DNA of 64,000 bases. Origin: Mycolicibacterium peregrinum. GTDB lineage: Bacteria; Actinomycetota; Actinomycetes; Mycobacteriales; Mycobacteriaceae. The stretch spans positions 1-64,000 of the forward strand of contig NZ_LQPP01000041.1 in the NCBI RefSeq assembly GCF_002102345.1. The letters are read 5' to 3'. The notes below the pieces were generated by a model, which had not been told where the DNA came from, searched no databases, and worked only from the letters and a program-made list of their open reading frames with translations. This document shows positions 7,857 to 16,897 of this stretch, piece after piece (positions within the stretch are counted from its first letter, which is position 1; the number at the start of each line of letters is the position of its first letter). The translations under genes and the position numbers were made by a program.

Positions 7857-8810
7857 TCAGCCGTCGAGTGCACGGGCGGCCAGCTGCCGGCCGACGTCGA
7901 TGACCTCGGCGGCGCGGTGGAAGTCGAGGCTGCGGCACACCGTGCGTGGCACCTCGATCAGCATATCGGGCGGATATGCCGCGAGTGTGTGGCGGGCCAG
8001 CGCGGCCTGAGCGATATCGATGGTGCGGTTCATCACCTCGAAGCTGCCCAGCCGGGGAACCTCGGGCACATCGGGTTCCTCGGGCTCGTCCGGCTCGGTA
8101 CCGGCTTCCACCTGTGCCCCTTCCGGTTCAGCCGATGCGCTGGAGCGACTCGGCACCACGGTGTCCATCAATGCCGTGGTGCTTCGCAGCATCCTGTTGA
8201 GCCATTCAGTGGTGGACCGGGACTTGGAACCGGAATCCGGCTCAGGGTCGGGCTCCGCGCCCGCGGACTCGCTGCCGGCGAGGCTGACCGCGATGGTGAG
8301 ATCGGCGTTGACAGCGGCGATCGGTGCCATCGGTAGCGGGTCGAGGATGCCGCCGTCGCCGAGCAGACGACCGTCGAGAACGTGCGGGGCGATCACCCCC
8401 GGGATGGCGATCGATGCCCGGATCGCCTCGTCGACCGGGCCTCTCTGCAGCCAAACCGATTTGCCGGCGATCAGATCGGTCGCGACCGATGTATAGGGGA
8501 TGGGTAGGTCTTCGATGGTCACCTCACCGAGGATGTCGCGCACGGCGTCGAGGATCTTTCCGGCGCGCAGGATGCCGGCCGCGCTGATCGACGGGTCGAG
8601 CAGCCGCAACACCGCCCGCTGCGTCAGGGTCCGTGCCCAGTCGGCGAAATCGTCGAGCTTGCCCGCCGCATGCAGCCCGCCCACCAGCGCACCCATCGAT
8701 GACCCGGACACCCCGACGACCTCGTAACCGCGGTCGGACAGTTCGTTGATCACTCCGATGTGCGCATAGCCACGAGCTCCGCCACTGCCGAGGGCCAGAG
8801 CAACACGCAT
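7857..8810 (-). CDS. Patatin-like phospholipase/RssA-type (Rv1063c-type)
   Basis: A 317-residue protein opening MRVALALGSGGARGYAHIG, the RssA/patatin oxyanion loop, with elbow GVSGSSMGA and catalytic GDGGILDPLP. A Glu/Pro/Asp-rich linker (about residues 190-255) separates the catalytic core from a C-terminal segment. The GGAGGT directly abuts the ATG, which is unusually close, so the true start or leader may differ; an in-frame GTG six codons upstream is an alternative. Confidence 0.85.
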   Translation of the reverse strand: MRVALALGSGGARGYAHIGVINELSDRGYEVVGVSGSSMGALVGGLHAAGKLDDFADWARTLTQRAVLRLLDPSISAAGILRAGKILDAVRDILGEVTIEDLPIPYTSVATDLIAGKSVWLQRGPVDEAIRASIAIPGVIAPHVLDGRLLGDGGILDPLPMAPIAAVNADLTIAVSLAGSESAGAEPDPEPDSGSKSRSTTEWLNRMLRSTTALMDTVVPSRSSASAEPEGAQVEAGTEPDEPEEPDVPEVPRLGSFEVMNRTIDIAQAALARHTLAAYPPDMLIEVPRTVCRSLDFHRAAEVIDVGRQLAARALDG

Positions 8811-9117
8811 ACCTCCATTCTGAAGCACCTGAGAGGGATGGTCACCACCTCGACCCGGACCGGCGGCCCCGCTACCGAGAGTCTTAGAACATGGTTTGAA
8901 CCCAGTTCCGGATACGCCGTGCGCAGGCGATGCCAATTAGCATCAGTACGAGGATATTTCGGCCTGGCCTATGCCGCTGAGTGCGCAGGACGGCCATATT
9001 CGTGTGATGGCATGGTTGCACAGTCAGCCATTTCGAAGATGTGCAGATCGGCACTGCTGGGCCGCGCCCCGGATGCCTACCGTTCTGGCATCAGGTCAAC
9101 CGACAACAGGAGAAGGC
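8811..9117. other. 307-bp divergent intergenic region
   Basis: This gap separates the minus-strand patatin from the plus-strand glutamate dehydrogenase. It must hold promoters for both. I see a clear AGGAGAAGG ribosome-binding site just before the dehydrogenase start, but no convincing operator, hairpin or small gene. Confidence 0.5.
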
Positions 9118-10407
9118 GTGACCACGATCGAACACACCGCGGCAGACCCCGCCCAGCTGGCCACCCCCGGAAATCCGTTCGACGACGCGCGGGCTCAGTT
9201 GCACGACGCTGTCACGATCCTCGGCTACGACACCGGCACGTACGAGCTATTGGCCAACCCACGGCGTGAGCTCACCGTGGCCGTACCGCTGCATCGGGAC
9301 TCCGGCGAGATGGAGCTCCTCATCGGACATCGGGTGCAACACAACGTTTCTCGCGGTCCGGCGAAAGGCGGACTGCGCTATTCCCCCGATGTGACACTCG
9401 ACGAAGTCCGTGCCCTGGCGATGTGGATGACGTGGAAGTGTGCACTGCTCGACGTGCCCTACGGCGGCGCGAAAGGCGGTATCCGCATCGATCCCCGTCA
9501 GTACAGCCGCTCGGAACTGGAGCGGGTTACCCGTCGCTACACCAGTGAGATCAGTCCGTTGATCGGGCCGGACCATGACATCCCCGCGCCCGATGTCGGC
9601 ACCGACGAACAGACCATGGCCTGGATGATGGACACCTATTCCGTCCAGAAGGGGCACACGGTTCTCGGTGTCAGCACCGGAAAGCCGGTGAGCCTCGGCG
9701 GTTCTCTGGGCCGTGCCACGGCGACGTCGCGCGGGGTCGTTCATGTCGCGCTGGCTGCCCTGCGGTCGCGAGGCATCCGCGTCGACGGCGCCACCGCCGC
9801 GGTACAGGGCTTCGGGAAGGTCGGCCGGCACGCAGCGTGCTTCCTCGCAGATGCCGGCATTCGCGTGGTCGCCGTATCCGACCAGTACGGCGCCATCAGA
9901 GCAGATTCCGGCCTCGACATCGCGGCTCTGGCGAACCATGTCGACGCCACCGGTTCGGTGATCGGCTTTGCAGATGCCGATGCGACCACCAACGAGGACC
10001 TGCTCGGCGCCGACGTCGACCTGCTGGTTCCGGCTGCGGTCGAAGGGGTCATCCACGCGGGCAATGCAGCACAGATCAAGGCCTCCATCGTCGTCGAAGG
10101 CGCCAACGGTCCCACGACGCCCGAGGCCGACCGCCTACTCGATGAGGCTGGAACACTGGTGGTTCCCGATATCCTGGCCAACGCCGGCGGCGTCATCGTG
10201 TCGTATTTCGCGTGGGTGCAAGCCAATCAGGCCTATTGGTGGGGCGCCGACGAGGTCGAGGCCCGGCTGGCCGAACGCATGCTGACCGCCTGGGAGCACG
10301 TCAGCGCCCATGCCGAGAAACTGCGCCTACCGCTTCGAGCCGCCGCGACCTGCCTGGCCGTCGAACGTGTTGCCAAGGCCGGACAACTCCGCGGGCTCTA
10401 CCCGTAG
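9118..10407 (+). CDS. Hexameric-type NAD(P) glutamate dehydrogenase
   Basis: A 429-residue Glu/Leu/Phe/Val dehydrogenase. Substrate-site blocks are GPAKGGLRYSP (about residues 80-90) and the catalytic-lysine block PYGGAKGGIR (Lys near 119). The dinucleotide motif is AAVQGFGKVGRHAA. It interconverts glutamate and 2-oxoglutarate plus ammonium; the cofactor cannot be told by eye. GTG start with AGGAGAAGG upstream. From memory, M. tuberculosis has no small glutamate dehydrogenase at this place, so this gene and the two SulP genes look like an insertion between the patatin and lpqV orthologs. Confidence 0.9.
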   Translation: MTTIEHTAADPAQLATPGNPFDDARAQLHDAVTILGYDTGTYELLANPRRELTVAVPLHRDSGEMELLIGHRVQHNVSRGPAKGGLRYSPDVTLDEVRALAMWMTWKCALLDVPYGGAKGGIRIDPRQYSRSELERVTRRYTSEISPLIGPDHDIPAPDVGTDEQTMAWMMDTYSVQKGHTVLGVSTGKPVSLGGSLGRATATSRGVVHVALAALRSRGIRVDGATAAVQGFGKVGRHAACFLADAGIRVVAVSDQYGAIRADSGLDIAALANHVDATGSVIGFADADATTNEDLLGADVDLLVPAAVEGVIHAGNAAQIKASIVVEGANGPTTPEADRLLDEAGTLVVPDILANAGGVIVSYFAWVQANQAYWWGADEVEARLAERMLTAWEHVSAHAEKLRLPLRAAATCLAVERVAKAGQLRGLYP

Positions 10408-11966
10408 CGGCCCTGCGCTTCGACGTCCTGCCACCATGGCCAGCGCTTCGCCATCTGGTGCAGGTCATCGCGCAAGCCCGTGTAGCGGACCGTGACGCCG
10501 GCGAGTTCGGTTTCGAGGTCCCGCAATCCGTCCAAGATCGTGGATGTCAGCCACGGCAGCCGGGACAGATCGAGGATCACCACGTGCGGCCGCGGATCGC
10601 ACGCTTCGACCTGTGCGACGACCGCATCGATGTTGGCCCTCAAATTGGCTGTGTACAGGCCGAGGTCGAACCGAAGCGTCAGGGGGTCCCCGGAGATCTG
10701 TACCACGTGCGCGCGATTGGCTTCCCGCAGTACGAAATACAGAGTGAGCAGCACACCTACGGCGACGGCAGGCAGGAGTCCGACGGTCAGGCCGAACACT
10801 CCGACGATCGCGGCCAGGCTGAACTCCAGCTTGTCGAAACCGTATAACCGCCGCAGGGCACCGACATCGATGAGGCCCAGCACGGCGACCAATACCATCG
10901 CTCCGAGCGTGGCCTGGGGCAGCTTCGAGAGCACCGGTGCCAGGAATACCGCGACCAGCACGGCCAGCCCGGCCGTCACCAGACCGCTGACCTGCGACCT
11001 GGCGCCGGTGCGTAGGTTCATCCCGGTCTGGGAGAACCCACCGGCCGGCGGCAGCGTGTGGAAGAACGAACTCACCAGGGCGGCAATGCCGTTGGCGGAC
11101 AGTTCGCGGTCAGCGTCGATCTGCGGTTCGTCCGGCCGACGGACGCCGCGGGCGACAGCGACGGTTTCCAGGAACGCCATCATCGCGATGGCCAGTGCAC
11201 CGGGGATCAGGTGCCCGATGTGATCGAGCGAGGGCAGTGCCGGCATCGGGATGCCGTGTGGCACCTCGGGGATCAACGCCACGCCCATCGACGGCAGGCC
11301 GCCGAATGCGGCCAGCACGATTCCGAGCGCCACCACGATCAGTGGACCGGGTACCAGCGGCGCGAACTTCCCGATCAACAGCAGCACGGTGATGGTGACG
11401 ACGGCCAGCAGCACCGTGGGCACGTTTGCCTGACCGATCTGGCGCAGTGCCGACCACAGGATGTGGAAGAAGCCGGTGGCGTGCGGATTGTCTTCCACAC
11501 CAATGAGTTTGGGTAGCTGGGCGGCGGCAACAGTCAGGCCGACGCCGGCTTTGAGTCCCAGTAGCGTCGCCTCGTTGATGTTCTCGATGATCGCGCCGAG
11601 TCTCAGCACCCGCGCCGCCAGCAGGAAGGCTCCGACCAACAGTGTCAGCGTGATCAGATGCGACTGCGCGTCCGGTGAACCGGCCGCGATCCCCGCGCCG
11701 ACCATGGTCGACGCGCTGAGCGTGGCGATGGTCGACGTGGTGGTGACGCTCGTGGTCCGGGACCCGCCGATGAAGGCGTACACCACCAACGGCAACATGC
11801 ACGTGTACAGGCCGAACTGAACCGGCATGTGGGCCACGGTCGCGTAGGCCATGGCCTGCGGAATGATCACGGCCCCGGCGGCCAGTCCGGCTACCACGTC
11901 GGCGCGCAGCCATTCGCGCTGATACGGAAGGATTCCCGGCACGCGCACATCCGCAGTATCGCCCAC
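10398..11966 (-). CDS. SulP-family anion transporter with STAS domain
   Basis: About 522 residues. The conserved SulP start is LRADVVAGLAAGAVIIPQAMAYATVA, followed by roughly 10-12 membrane segments, the FFHTLPPAGGFSQTGMN block, and a C-terminal STAS domain (VVILDLSRLPWLTSTILDGL). The family moves sulfate, bicarbonate or other anions. The start is uncertain: I took the GTG giving VGDTADVRVPG; the frame is open much further upstream over the neighbouring gene. The 3' end overlaps the glutamate dehydrogenase by 10 bp, tail to tail. Confidence 0.85.
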   Translation of the reverse strand: MGDTADVRVPGILPYQREWLRADVVAGLAAGAVIIPQAMAYATVAHMPVQFGLYTCMLPLVVYAFIGGSRTTSVTTTSTIATLSASTMVGAGIAAGSPDAQSHLITLTLLVGAFLLAARVLRLGAIIENINEATLLGLKAGVGLTVAAAQLPKLIGVEDNPHATGFFHILWSALRQIGQANVPTVLLAVVTITVLLLIGKFAPLVPGPLIVVALGIVLAAFGGLPSMGVALIPEVPHGIPMPALPSLDHIGHLIPGALAIAMMAFLETVAVARGVRRPDEPQIDADRELSANGIAALVSSFFHTLPPAGGFSQTGMNLRTGARSQVSGLVTAGLAVLVAVFLAPVLSKLPQATLGAMVLVAVLGLIDVGALRRLYGFDKLEFSLAAIVGVFGLTVGLLPAVAVGVLLTLYFVLREANRAHVVQISGDPLTLRFDLGLYTANLRANIDAVVAQVEACDPRPHVVILDLSRLPWLTSTILDGLRDLETELAGVTVRYTGLRDDLHQMAKRWPWWQDVEAQGRYG

Positions 11967-11996
11967 GGTGGACTCATTCGTGGGAGGGTTGAACCC

Positions 11997-13703
11997 GTGG
12001 GTGCGCCAACCTTCGTTCGGAAACTGGGCCGTCCCAAGCCCCGTGATGTCATCGCGGGCCTGGTAACCGGTCTGTTCTCCATTCCGGAAGGCATGGCATA
12101 CGCCAGCATCGGCGGTTTCAACCCCGTCACCGGTATCTATGCGGGTGTCATGCCCGGCATCATCGGGTCGCTGTTCGCCCGCACCGTGCTGATGGTGACG
12201 ACGTTGACCAGCGCGATCGCCCTGACATCGCGCAGCGTCCTCAAGGAGGCCGGCCTCGACCCGGCAGACCCGGCGAATGTCGCTGCATTGGCCGTGGTGG
12301 TCGGTGTCGTGATGCTGCTGTTCGGTCTCCTGCGGTTCGGGTCGATCATGAACTTCGTCTCCAACGCGGTGATGACGGGCTTCTCCACCGGCATTGCCCT
12401 GCAGATCATCGCCGGCGTCCTCGGCGACGCCACGGGGTACAAACCCGACAGCGGCAACACCATCGGCAAGTTCATCGACTCGCTCGCACACATCGGGCTG
12501 TGGCACCCGGCCGCGGTTGGCGTAGCTCTGGGCACCGTGGCGGTGTGGGCGGTGTTCCACTTAATCAAACCGCTCGAATCCTTCGCGACGTTGCTCGCGC
12601 TCGTGGTGGTCACCGCGGTCGTTGCCGTCGCGCACATCGACGTCGAAACCGTCGGCGACATCGCATCGATCGCGAATGCGCTTCCGCCCGTGACCGTTCC
12701 GAACTTCGCCGCCATGCCAGAACTGATCGTCGGCGGCGTGGCAGTGGCACTCGTCGCGCTGGCCCAGGCCGCCGGAATCTCGGCGGCAGTGCCCAACCCG
12801 GACGGCAGCCGCACGAACATGAACGGGGACTTCCTGGCCCAGGGCGCGGCCAACGTGGCCGGCGGCATGTTCGGCGCGCTGCCCGCCGGCGGCTCGCTGT
12901 CGCGGACCGGGGTCGCGACGTCGGCGGGGGCCCAGACCCGGTGGGCCGGCATATTCGCCGGCCTGTGGCTGGCCGTGCTGGTGCTGGTCGCCGGGTCAGC
13001 CGCCGAGATCATCCCGATGCCGGTGATCGGCGGGCTGATCCTGGTGATCGGCGCCGAACTGGTGGTCGGGCGGCTGCCCGATATCAAGCTGGTGCTGCGG
13101 GTCGCACCGTTGTCGGCGGTGGCGATGCTGGTGACATTCGCGGCCACCACGCAGCTGCCACTGCACACCGCGATCCTGATCGGCGTGATCACGTCGCTGG
13201 TGCTCTACTGCGCCAAGGCCGCCGAGAGCGCGCAACTGATGGCGCTGACCCCGGACCCGGACGGCGGCTGGCAGCAGGCACCCGTACCCGAACAGTGCGC
13301 GAGCAACGACGTCACCGTGCTGCACTACGCCGGCGTCGGCCTCTTCGCCGAAGTGGCCCGCATCGACGAAACCTGGCCGCGCGCCGAGGGCACCACCAAT
13401 GCCGTCGTGGTGCTCAGCCTGCGATCGCTGCCCGATGTGCCGTCGTCGGTGACGATCAAGGCACTGCGTCGGTGGGCGGGCCAGCTGACTGCCAACAACG
13501 GAAGGCTGATCATCGCCGGCGTCAACCCCGGGACCGCTGAGGTACTGCTGCGCGGTGGGCTGGACGACCTCCTAGGCACCGACGGCGTCGTTCCGGCATC
13601 CGACCGGATCTTCGGCGCGCTTGACACCGCCGTCGAGCGCGGCCGGGCCTGGGTGGCTGCCCAGGATGGTCCGGGGGATTTACCGCAGCGTGATTCGAAC
13701 TGA
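11997..13703 (+). CDS. SulP-family anion transporter with STAS domain
   Basis: 568 residues. SulP opening block RDVIAGLVTGLFSIPEGMAYASIGGFNPVTGIYAG, about ten membrane helices, the GALPAGGSLSRTGVA block, and a cytoplasmic STAS-like tail (about residues 430-550). The STAS region lacks the usual D-x-S loop, so phosphorylation-type control is doubtful. GTG start with GGGAGG 9 bp upstream. It is divergent from the other SulP gene, with about 30 bp between predicted starts. The two are clearly not recent duplicates. Confidence 0.87.
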   Translation: MGAPTFVRKLGRPKPRDVIAGLVTGLFSIPEGMAYASIGGFNPVTGIYAGVMPGIIGSLFARTVLMVTTLTSAIALTSRSVLKEAGLDPADPANVAALAVVVGVVMLLFGLLRFGSIMNFVSNAVMTGFSTGIALQIIAGVLGDATGYKPDSGNTIGKFIDSLAHIGLWHPAAVGVALGTVAVWAVFHLIKPLESFATLLALVVVTAVVAVAHIDVETVGDIASIANALPPVTVPNFAAMPELIVGGVAVALVALAQAAGISAAVPNPDGSRTNMNGDFLAQGAANVAGGMFGALPAGGSLSRTGVATSAGAQTRWAGIFAGLWLAVLVLVAGSAAEIIPMPVIGGLILVIGAELVVGRLPDIKLVLRVAPLSAVAMLVTFAATTQLPLHTAILIGVITSLVLYCAKAAESAQLMALTPDPDGGWQQAPVPEQCASNDVTVLHYAGVGLFAEVARIDETWPRAEGTTNAVVVLSLRSLPDVPSSVTIKALRRWAGQLTANNGRLIIAGVNPGTAEVLLRGGLDDLLGTDGVVPASDRIFGALDTAVERGRAWVAAQDGPGDLPQRDSN

Positions 13704-13709
13704 CGGCAC

Positions 13710-14168
13710 CTAGCTGCAGAGCTCGTCGGCCGCTGCCTGCGCCGCGACGATCACCGCGGCCTGACGGCCCGGCTCCAGCTCCGGCCACGCCACGTTGTAG
13801 GTGCCCGGACCAGGTGCGGCTCCCGGAGCCTGCAGGCTCGCCAGATAGGGCTCGATCTGTGCCTTGAGGTCCCCGCCCTTGCCCTCCATCCAGATCTTGG
13901 CGGCGTGACAGGCCTGGAAATACTCCTCTTCGGTGGACTGGGCGTCGGCGCCGACCGCCGTCGTGACCCCGCCCGGGGACGTCGCGATCTCGCCGGGCTT
14001 GACCTTCGGGGCCGCTGCCTCGGTGGTTGCGGTGGCTTGCGACGACGGTGCCACCGACTCCCCGGACTTTTCCTTGTCGCCCTGTGTCGAGCATCCGATG
14101 AGCAGGCTCAGACCGGCGGCGGCGACGGTTCCGGCGGTCAAGCGGGTGGTCCACGTGTAACGGCGCAT
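13710..14168 (-). CDS. lpqV: Lipoprotein LpqV
   Basis: A 152-residue secreted lipoprotein. A basic N-terminus (MRRYTWTTR), a hydrophobic segment and lipobox LLIGC with lipidated Cys26 are followed by a low-complexity Ser/Ala/Thr linker. The mature part holds a Cys in YFQACHAAKIWMEG and ends in a C-terminal Cys (AADELCS), which may pair. Position next to the cysteine dioxygenase matches Rv1064c. The function is unknown. Confidence 0.8.
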   Translation of the reverse strand: MRRYTWTTRLTAGTVAAAGLSLLIGCSTQGDKEKSGESVAPSSQATATTEAAAPKVKPGEIATSPGGVTTAVGADAQSTEEEYFQACHAAKIWMEGKGGDLKAQIEPYLASLQAPGAAPGPGTYNVAWPELEPGRQAAVIVAAQAAADELCS

Positions 14169-14196
14169 CCCGCCAATCTATGCAACACTGGCGGCC

Positions 14197-14241
14197 ATGA
14201 CGGAAGGGACCGGATTCCAGGAGTGTTGTCGGGCTCGCTAG
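14197..14241 (+). CDS. Poly-cysteine leader peptide (uORF) before cysteine dioxygenase
   Basis: A 14-codon ORF, MTEGTGFQECCRAR, with tandem TGT TGT codons near its end. It starts close to a TATGCA -10-like sequence (14179-14184), so the mRNA leader is very short. Its stop lies inside the hairpin at 14230. Short leaderless ORFs with consecutive Cys codons have been described in mycobacteria as cysteine-responsive attenuators of sulfur-metabolism operons. The downstream gene here degrades cysteine, which fits that role. Translation itself is inferred. Confidence 0.6.
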   Translation: MTEGTGFQECCRAR

Positions 14242-14249
14242 CGCGCCCG
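14230..14249. promoter_or_regulatory. Hairpin overlapping the stop of the Cys leader peptide
   Basis: CGGGCTCGCTAGCGCGCCCG is a 20-bp palindrome with a single mismatched pair. It covers the last codons and stop of the leader peptide. A ribosome stalled on the two Cys codons would overlap its 5' arm, so folding could depend on Cys-tRNA supply. Its role is inferred. Confidence 0.55.
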
Positions 14250-14286
14250 TCTGCCCTGTTCCGCCGTCATTCTTGGAGTTTCTCTG

Positions 14287-14802
14287 ATGCTGTCCACGCT
14301 CGCGCCCGTTCCTGCCGTCTCGGCGCCCACCCGGCTGCGATTGCCCGACCTGCTGCACACCACCGACCGCGCTGCCGACGATGTGCTGTCCGGCCGCTAC
14401 GACCGATTGCTGCGCGGGCTGCCGAAGGACGACCGCTGGTACACCCGTTTGTCCGGTGACGACGAAGTCGAGGTCTGGCTGATCAGCTGGGTGCCCGACA
14501 AGTCGACCGAAATGCACGACCACGGTGGCTCACTGGGGGCATTGACCGTGGTGTCCGGTGCGCTGCGCGAAACCCGCTGGGACGGTGAGCTGCTCCGCAA
14601 GCGACGTCTCACCGCCGGCGATCAGGCGGCGTTCCCGCTGGGTTGGGTGCATGACGTGGTGCATGCACCGGCTGCGATTTCCGGACCGACGCTGAGCGTG
14701 CACGCCTACTCGCCGCCGCTCACAGCGATGTCCTACTACGAGGTGACGCCGCAGAACACGTTGCGCCGCAACCGTACCGAGCTCACCGACGCGCCGGAGT
14801 GA
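14287..14802 (+). CDS. Cysteine dioxygenase-type cupin (Rv1065-type)
   Basis: A 171-residue cupin. EMHDHGGSLGALTVVSG (about residues 77-93) gives the two metal-binding His of H-x-H, and GWVHDVVHAP (about residue 120) gives the third. This is the three-His iron site of cysteine dioxygenase, which oxidises cysteine to cysteine sulfinate. Start ATG with TTGGAG upstream. It is coupled to a rhodanese gene whose reading frame begins at its stop codon. The Cys-codon leader and hairpin upstream suggest control by cysteine supply. Confidence 0.85.
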   Translation: MLSTLAPVPAVSAPTRLRLPDLLHTTDRAADDVLSGRYDRLLRGLPKDDRWYTRLSGDDEVEVWLISWVPDKSTEMHDHGGSLGALTVVSGALRETRWDGELLRKRRLTAGDQAAFPLGWVHDVVHAPAAISGPTLSVHAYSPPLTAMSYYEVTPQNTLRRNRTELTDAPE

Positions 14803-14807
14803 ATGCC

Positions 14808-15176
14808 ATGAGCCGCATCGACACCGTGCTGGAGCAGGCCCGTACCCGGCTGCACCGGTTGCCCGCTGCCGACCTTCCCGAGGCGCTCGACGCCGGTGCC
14901 GTCCTGGTCGACATCCGTCCGGCCGCCCAGCGTGCCGCCGAGGGGTCGGTGCCCGGGGCGCTGATCATCGAACGCAACGTGCTCGAGTGGCGCTGCGACC
15001 CGACCAGTGACGCGCGGATACCGGAGGCCGTCGACGACGACGTCTACTGGGTGATCCTGTGCTCGGAGGGCTACACGTCGAGCCTGGCCGCGGCCGCGCT
15101 CGTCGACCTCGGACTGCATCGTTCGACCGACGTCGTCGGCGGCTATCACGCGTTGGTCGCGGCCGGCCAGGTGTAA
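14808..15176 (+). CDS. Rhodanese-like sulfurtransferase (Rv1066-type)
   Basis: A 122-residue single rhodanese domain. DIRPAAQRAAEGSVPGA is the CH2A-like motif and the active-site loop is CSEGYTS, Cys followed by the six-residue persulfide cradle. I chose the ATG with GGAG 8 bp upstream; an in-frame GTG at 14799 overlaps the dioxygenase stop. It is probably translated with the dioxygenase and moves sulfane sulfur, so the pair handles cysteine overflow. Confidence 0.85.
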   Translation: MSRIDTVLEQARTRLHRLPAADLPEALDAGAVLVDIRPAAQRAAEGSVPGALIIERNVLEWRCDPTSDARIPEAVDDDVYWVILCSEGYTSSLAAAALVDLGLHRSTDVVGGYHALVAAGQV

Positions 15177-15187
15177 ACGCCCGGCGC

Positions 15188-16888
15188 TCAGGCGTTCTCG
15201 TTGCTGCTCAGCATGGGCCGCAGCTTCGCGGTCATCTCCGGTGTCCACCCCGGCGGCTGCAGGATCGCCGCCCAGGCGTCGGCCACATTCTGGACGTATA
15301 CGTGCCCATGCCCGTCGGGAACGTCGACAGCCACTGCCATGTCCGCCGACACCTGAAGGAACGTCACCACCGGAATCCACTCCATCCGGCGGGACACGTC
15401 GTACCCACGGGGTTCACGCAGCCAGTCCGGCTTGGCGAACAGCAGGTCGGGCGTCCACCACGAGATGGGGTCGGACGCATGTTGCAGGTACACCGCGCGC
15501 GGGTGACCCCACGGCGCGTCGGGCCGGTTCAGATTCTCGGCCTTCGCAACGAACCGGGCGTTCTCACCGTTGTCATAGATCGGCAACCACTCCGGCGACC
15601 CGGCGTCGCGGTCGCGGGTCAGTGTCGTCCAGATCGTGTTCTTGAACGTCGGGCCGGAGAACAACGCGCCGTCGGTGCGGGCGACGAGATTGTTCAGCGA
15701 CAGGAACGGTGCCTCACCGCCGAACGAACCCAGGCTCTCCCCGAACACCACCAGCTTGGGCCGCTTGTCCTCGGGCATCTCCCGAACCAGGGCGTCGACC
15801 GCCTCGAACAACGCCTGCCCGGCCTGCCGTGCGTTCTCCTGGTCGACCAGGAACGACAACCAACTAGGCAGGAACGAGTACTGCATCGACACGATCGCGG
15901 TGTTGCCGTTGTACATATACTCCAGGGCTGAGGCCTCGGCCTCGTTGATCCAGCCGGTGCCCGTCGTAGTCGCCACGGCGACCACCGCCCGGTCCAGGCC
16001 GCCGGTGCGCTGCAACTCTCTGGCCGCCAGGGCCGCGGTGGCCTTGATGCCGTCAGCGGAATGCAGACCCGCATAGGCGCGGATCGGTTCGATCGCGGGC
16101 TTGCCGGTGAACCGCGAAAGCTGTTGCACCGTAGGACCAGCCGAGACGAACACCCGGCCCTGGTGGCCGAGCGACTCCCAATCGGCCAATGATTGCGGGC
16201 CGCCTGAGCGCAGGGGCGATATCGGGGCGGCGAAATCAGGATCGCTCTCGTCGTTGACGGCCGCGAACGTCCGGTTGATGGTGTCCATCGCCACCCGGAC
16301 CACGACACCGTTCAGCAGTGCGATGCTCAGCGCCAGCAGCAACGCCACCACCACAACGGCCGAAACCCGTGGCGGCAGAAAGCGATCCAGCTTGAGATCG
16401 AGGAACCGCACCAGCTTACGGATCAACTGCCCGATCTCGACGAACGCGAACAGGACCACGAGCGACAGCACCGCGGTCAGCGGGTGATCCCAGAACGTCA
16501 GCCGGGGCACCCCCATGAAGTCGCGGATCTCGTCCTGCCAGACGTGGAAGTAGACGATCATCAAGATCTGGCCGACGATGCCGACGGCCAGCAGGGACAA
16601 CCATGCCCACTTCGGTGCCCGCGGGCTGGTTTCCGCCGAACGCATGTAGCGCACCAGCCACACCCCGAACACGCCGAGGCCATAACCGGTCGCGCCGGCC
16701 GCGCCGCTGACCAGGCCCTGGAACAGCGGGCCACGGGGCAGCAGCGACGGCGTCAGCGAGAACCAGACGAAGACCAGACCGACCGCCGTCCCGAAGAACG
16801 TGTAATGACGTGCCCACCAGACAGGTTTGTCTGCGTCCCCTGACTGGACTTCGGGTGCGTCGGCCTCGGGTTCGGCGGTCTCGGTCAC
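15188..16888 (-). CDS. Membrane-anchored alpha/beta hydrolase (Rv1069c-type)
   Basis: A 566-residue protein. The N-terminal half has about five membrane helices (from AVGLVFVWFSLTPSLLPRGPL to VVVVALLLALSIALLNGVVV). The C-terminal half is an alpha/beta hydrolase domain with nucleophile elbow FGESLGSFGGEAPF near residue 402 and DPISWWTPDLLF near the acid region. Length and two-part layout match the Abhydrolase_9 family. GTG start. It ends 11 bp from the rhodanese stop, tail to tail. The substrate is unknown; a membrane or envelope lipid is plausible. Confidence 0.82.
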   Translation of the reverse strand: MTETAEPEADAPEVQSGDADKPVWWARHYTFFGTAVGLVFVWFSLTPSLLPRGPLFQGLVSGAAGATGYGLGVFGVWLVRYMRSAETSPRAPKWAWLSLLAVGIVGQILMIVYFHVWQDEIRDFMGVPRLTFWDHPLTAVLSLVVLFAFVEIGQLIRKLVRFLDLKLDRFLPPRVSAVVVVALLLALSIALLNGVVVRVAMDTINRTFAAVNDESDPDFAAPISPLRSGGPQSLADWESLGHQGRVFVSAGPTVQQLSRFTGKPAIEPIRAYAGLHSADGIKATAALAARELQRTGGLDRAVVAVATTTGTGWINEAEASALEYMYNGNTAIVSMQYSFLPSWLSFLVDQENARQAGQALFEAVDALVREMPEDKRPKLVVFGESLGSFGGEAPFLSLNNLVARTDGALFSGPTFKNTIWTTLTRDRDAGSPEWLPIYDNGENARFVAKAENLNRPDAPWGHPRAVYLQHASDPISWWTPDLLFAKPDWLREPRGYDVSRRMEWIPVVTFLQVSADMAVAVDVPDGHGHVYVQNVADAWAAILQPPGWTPEMTAKLRPMLSSNENA

Positions 16889-16897
16889 CCGTCGACT

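Noticed and set aside
11967..12560. N-terminal extension of the minus-strand SulP gene to 12560
   Set aside because: The open frame continues antisense over the divergent SulP gene, but the SulP domain starts right after the chosen GTG and the upstream part is Arg/Asp/Gly-rich without similarity.
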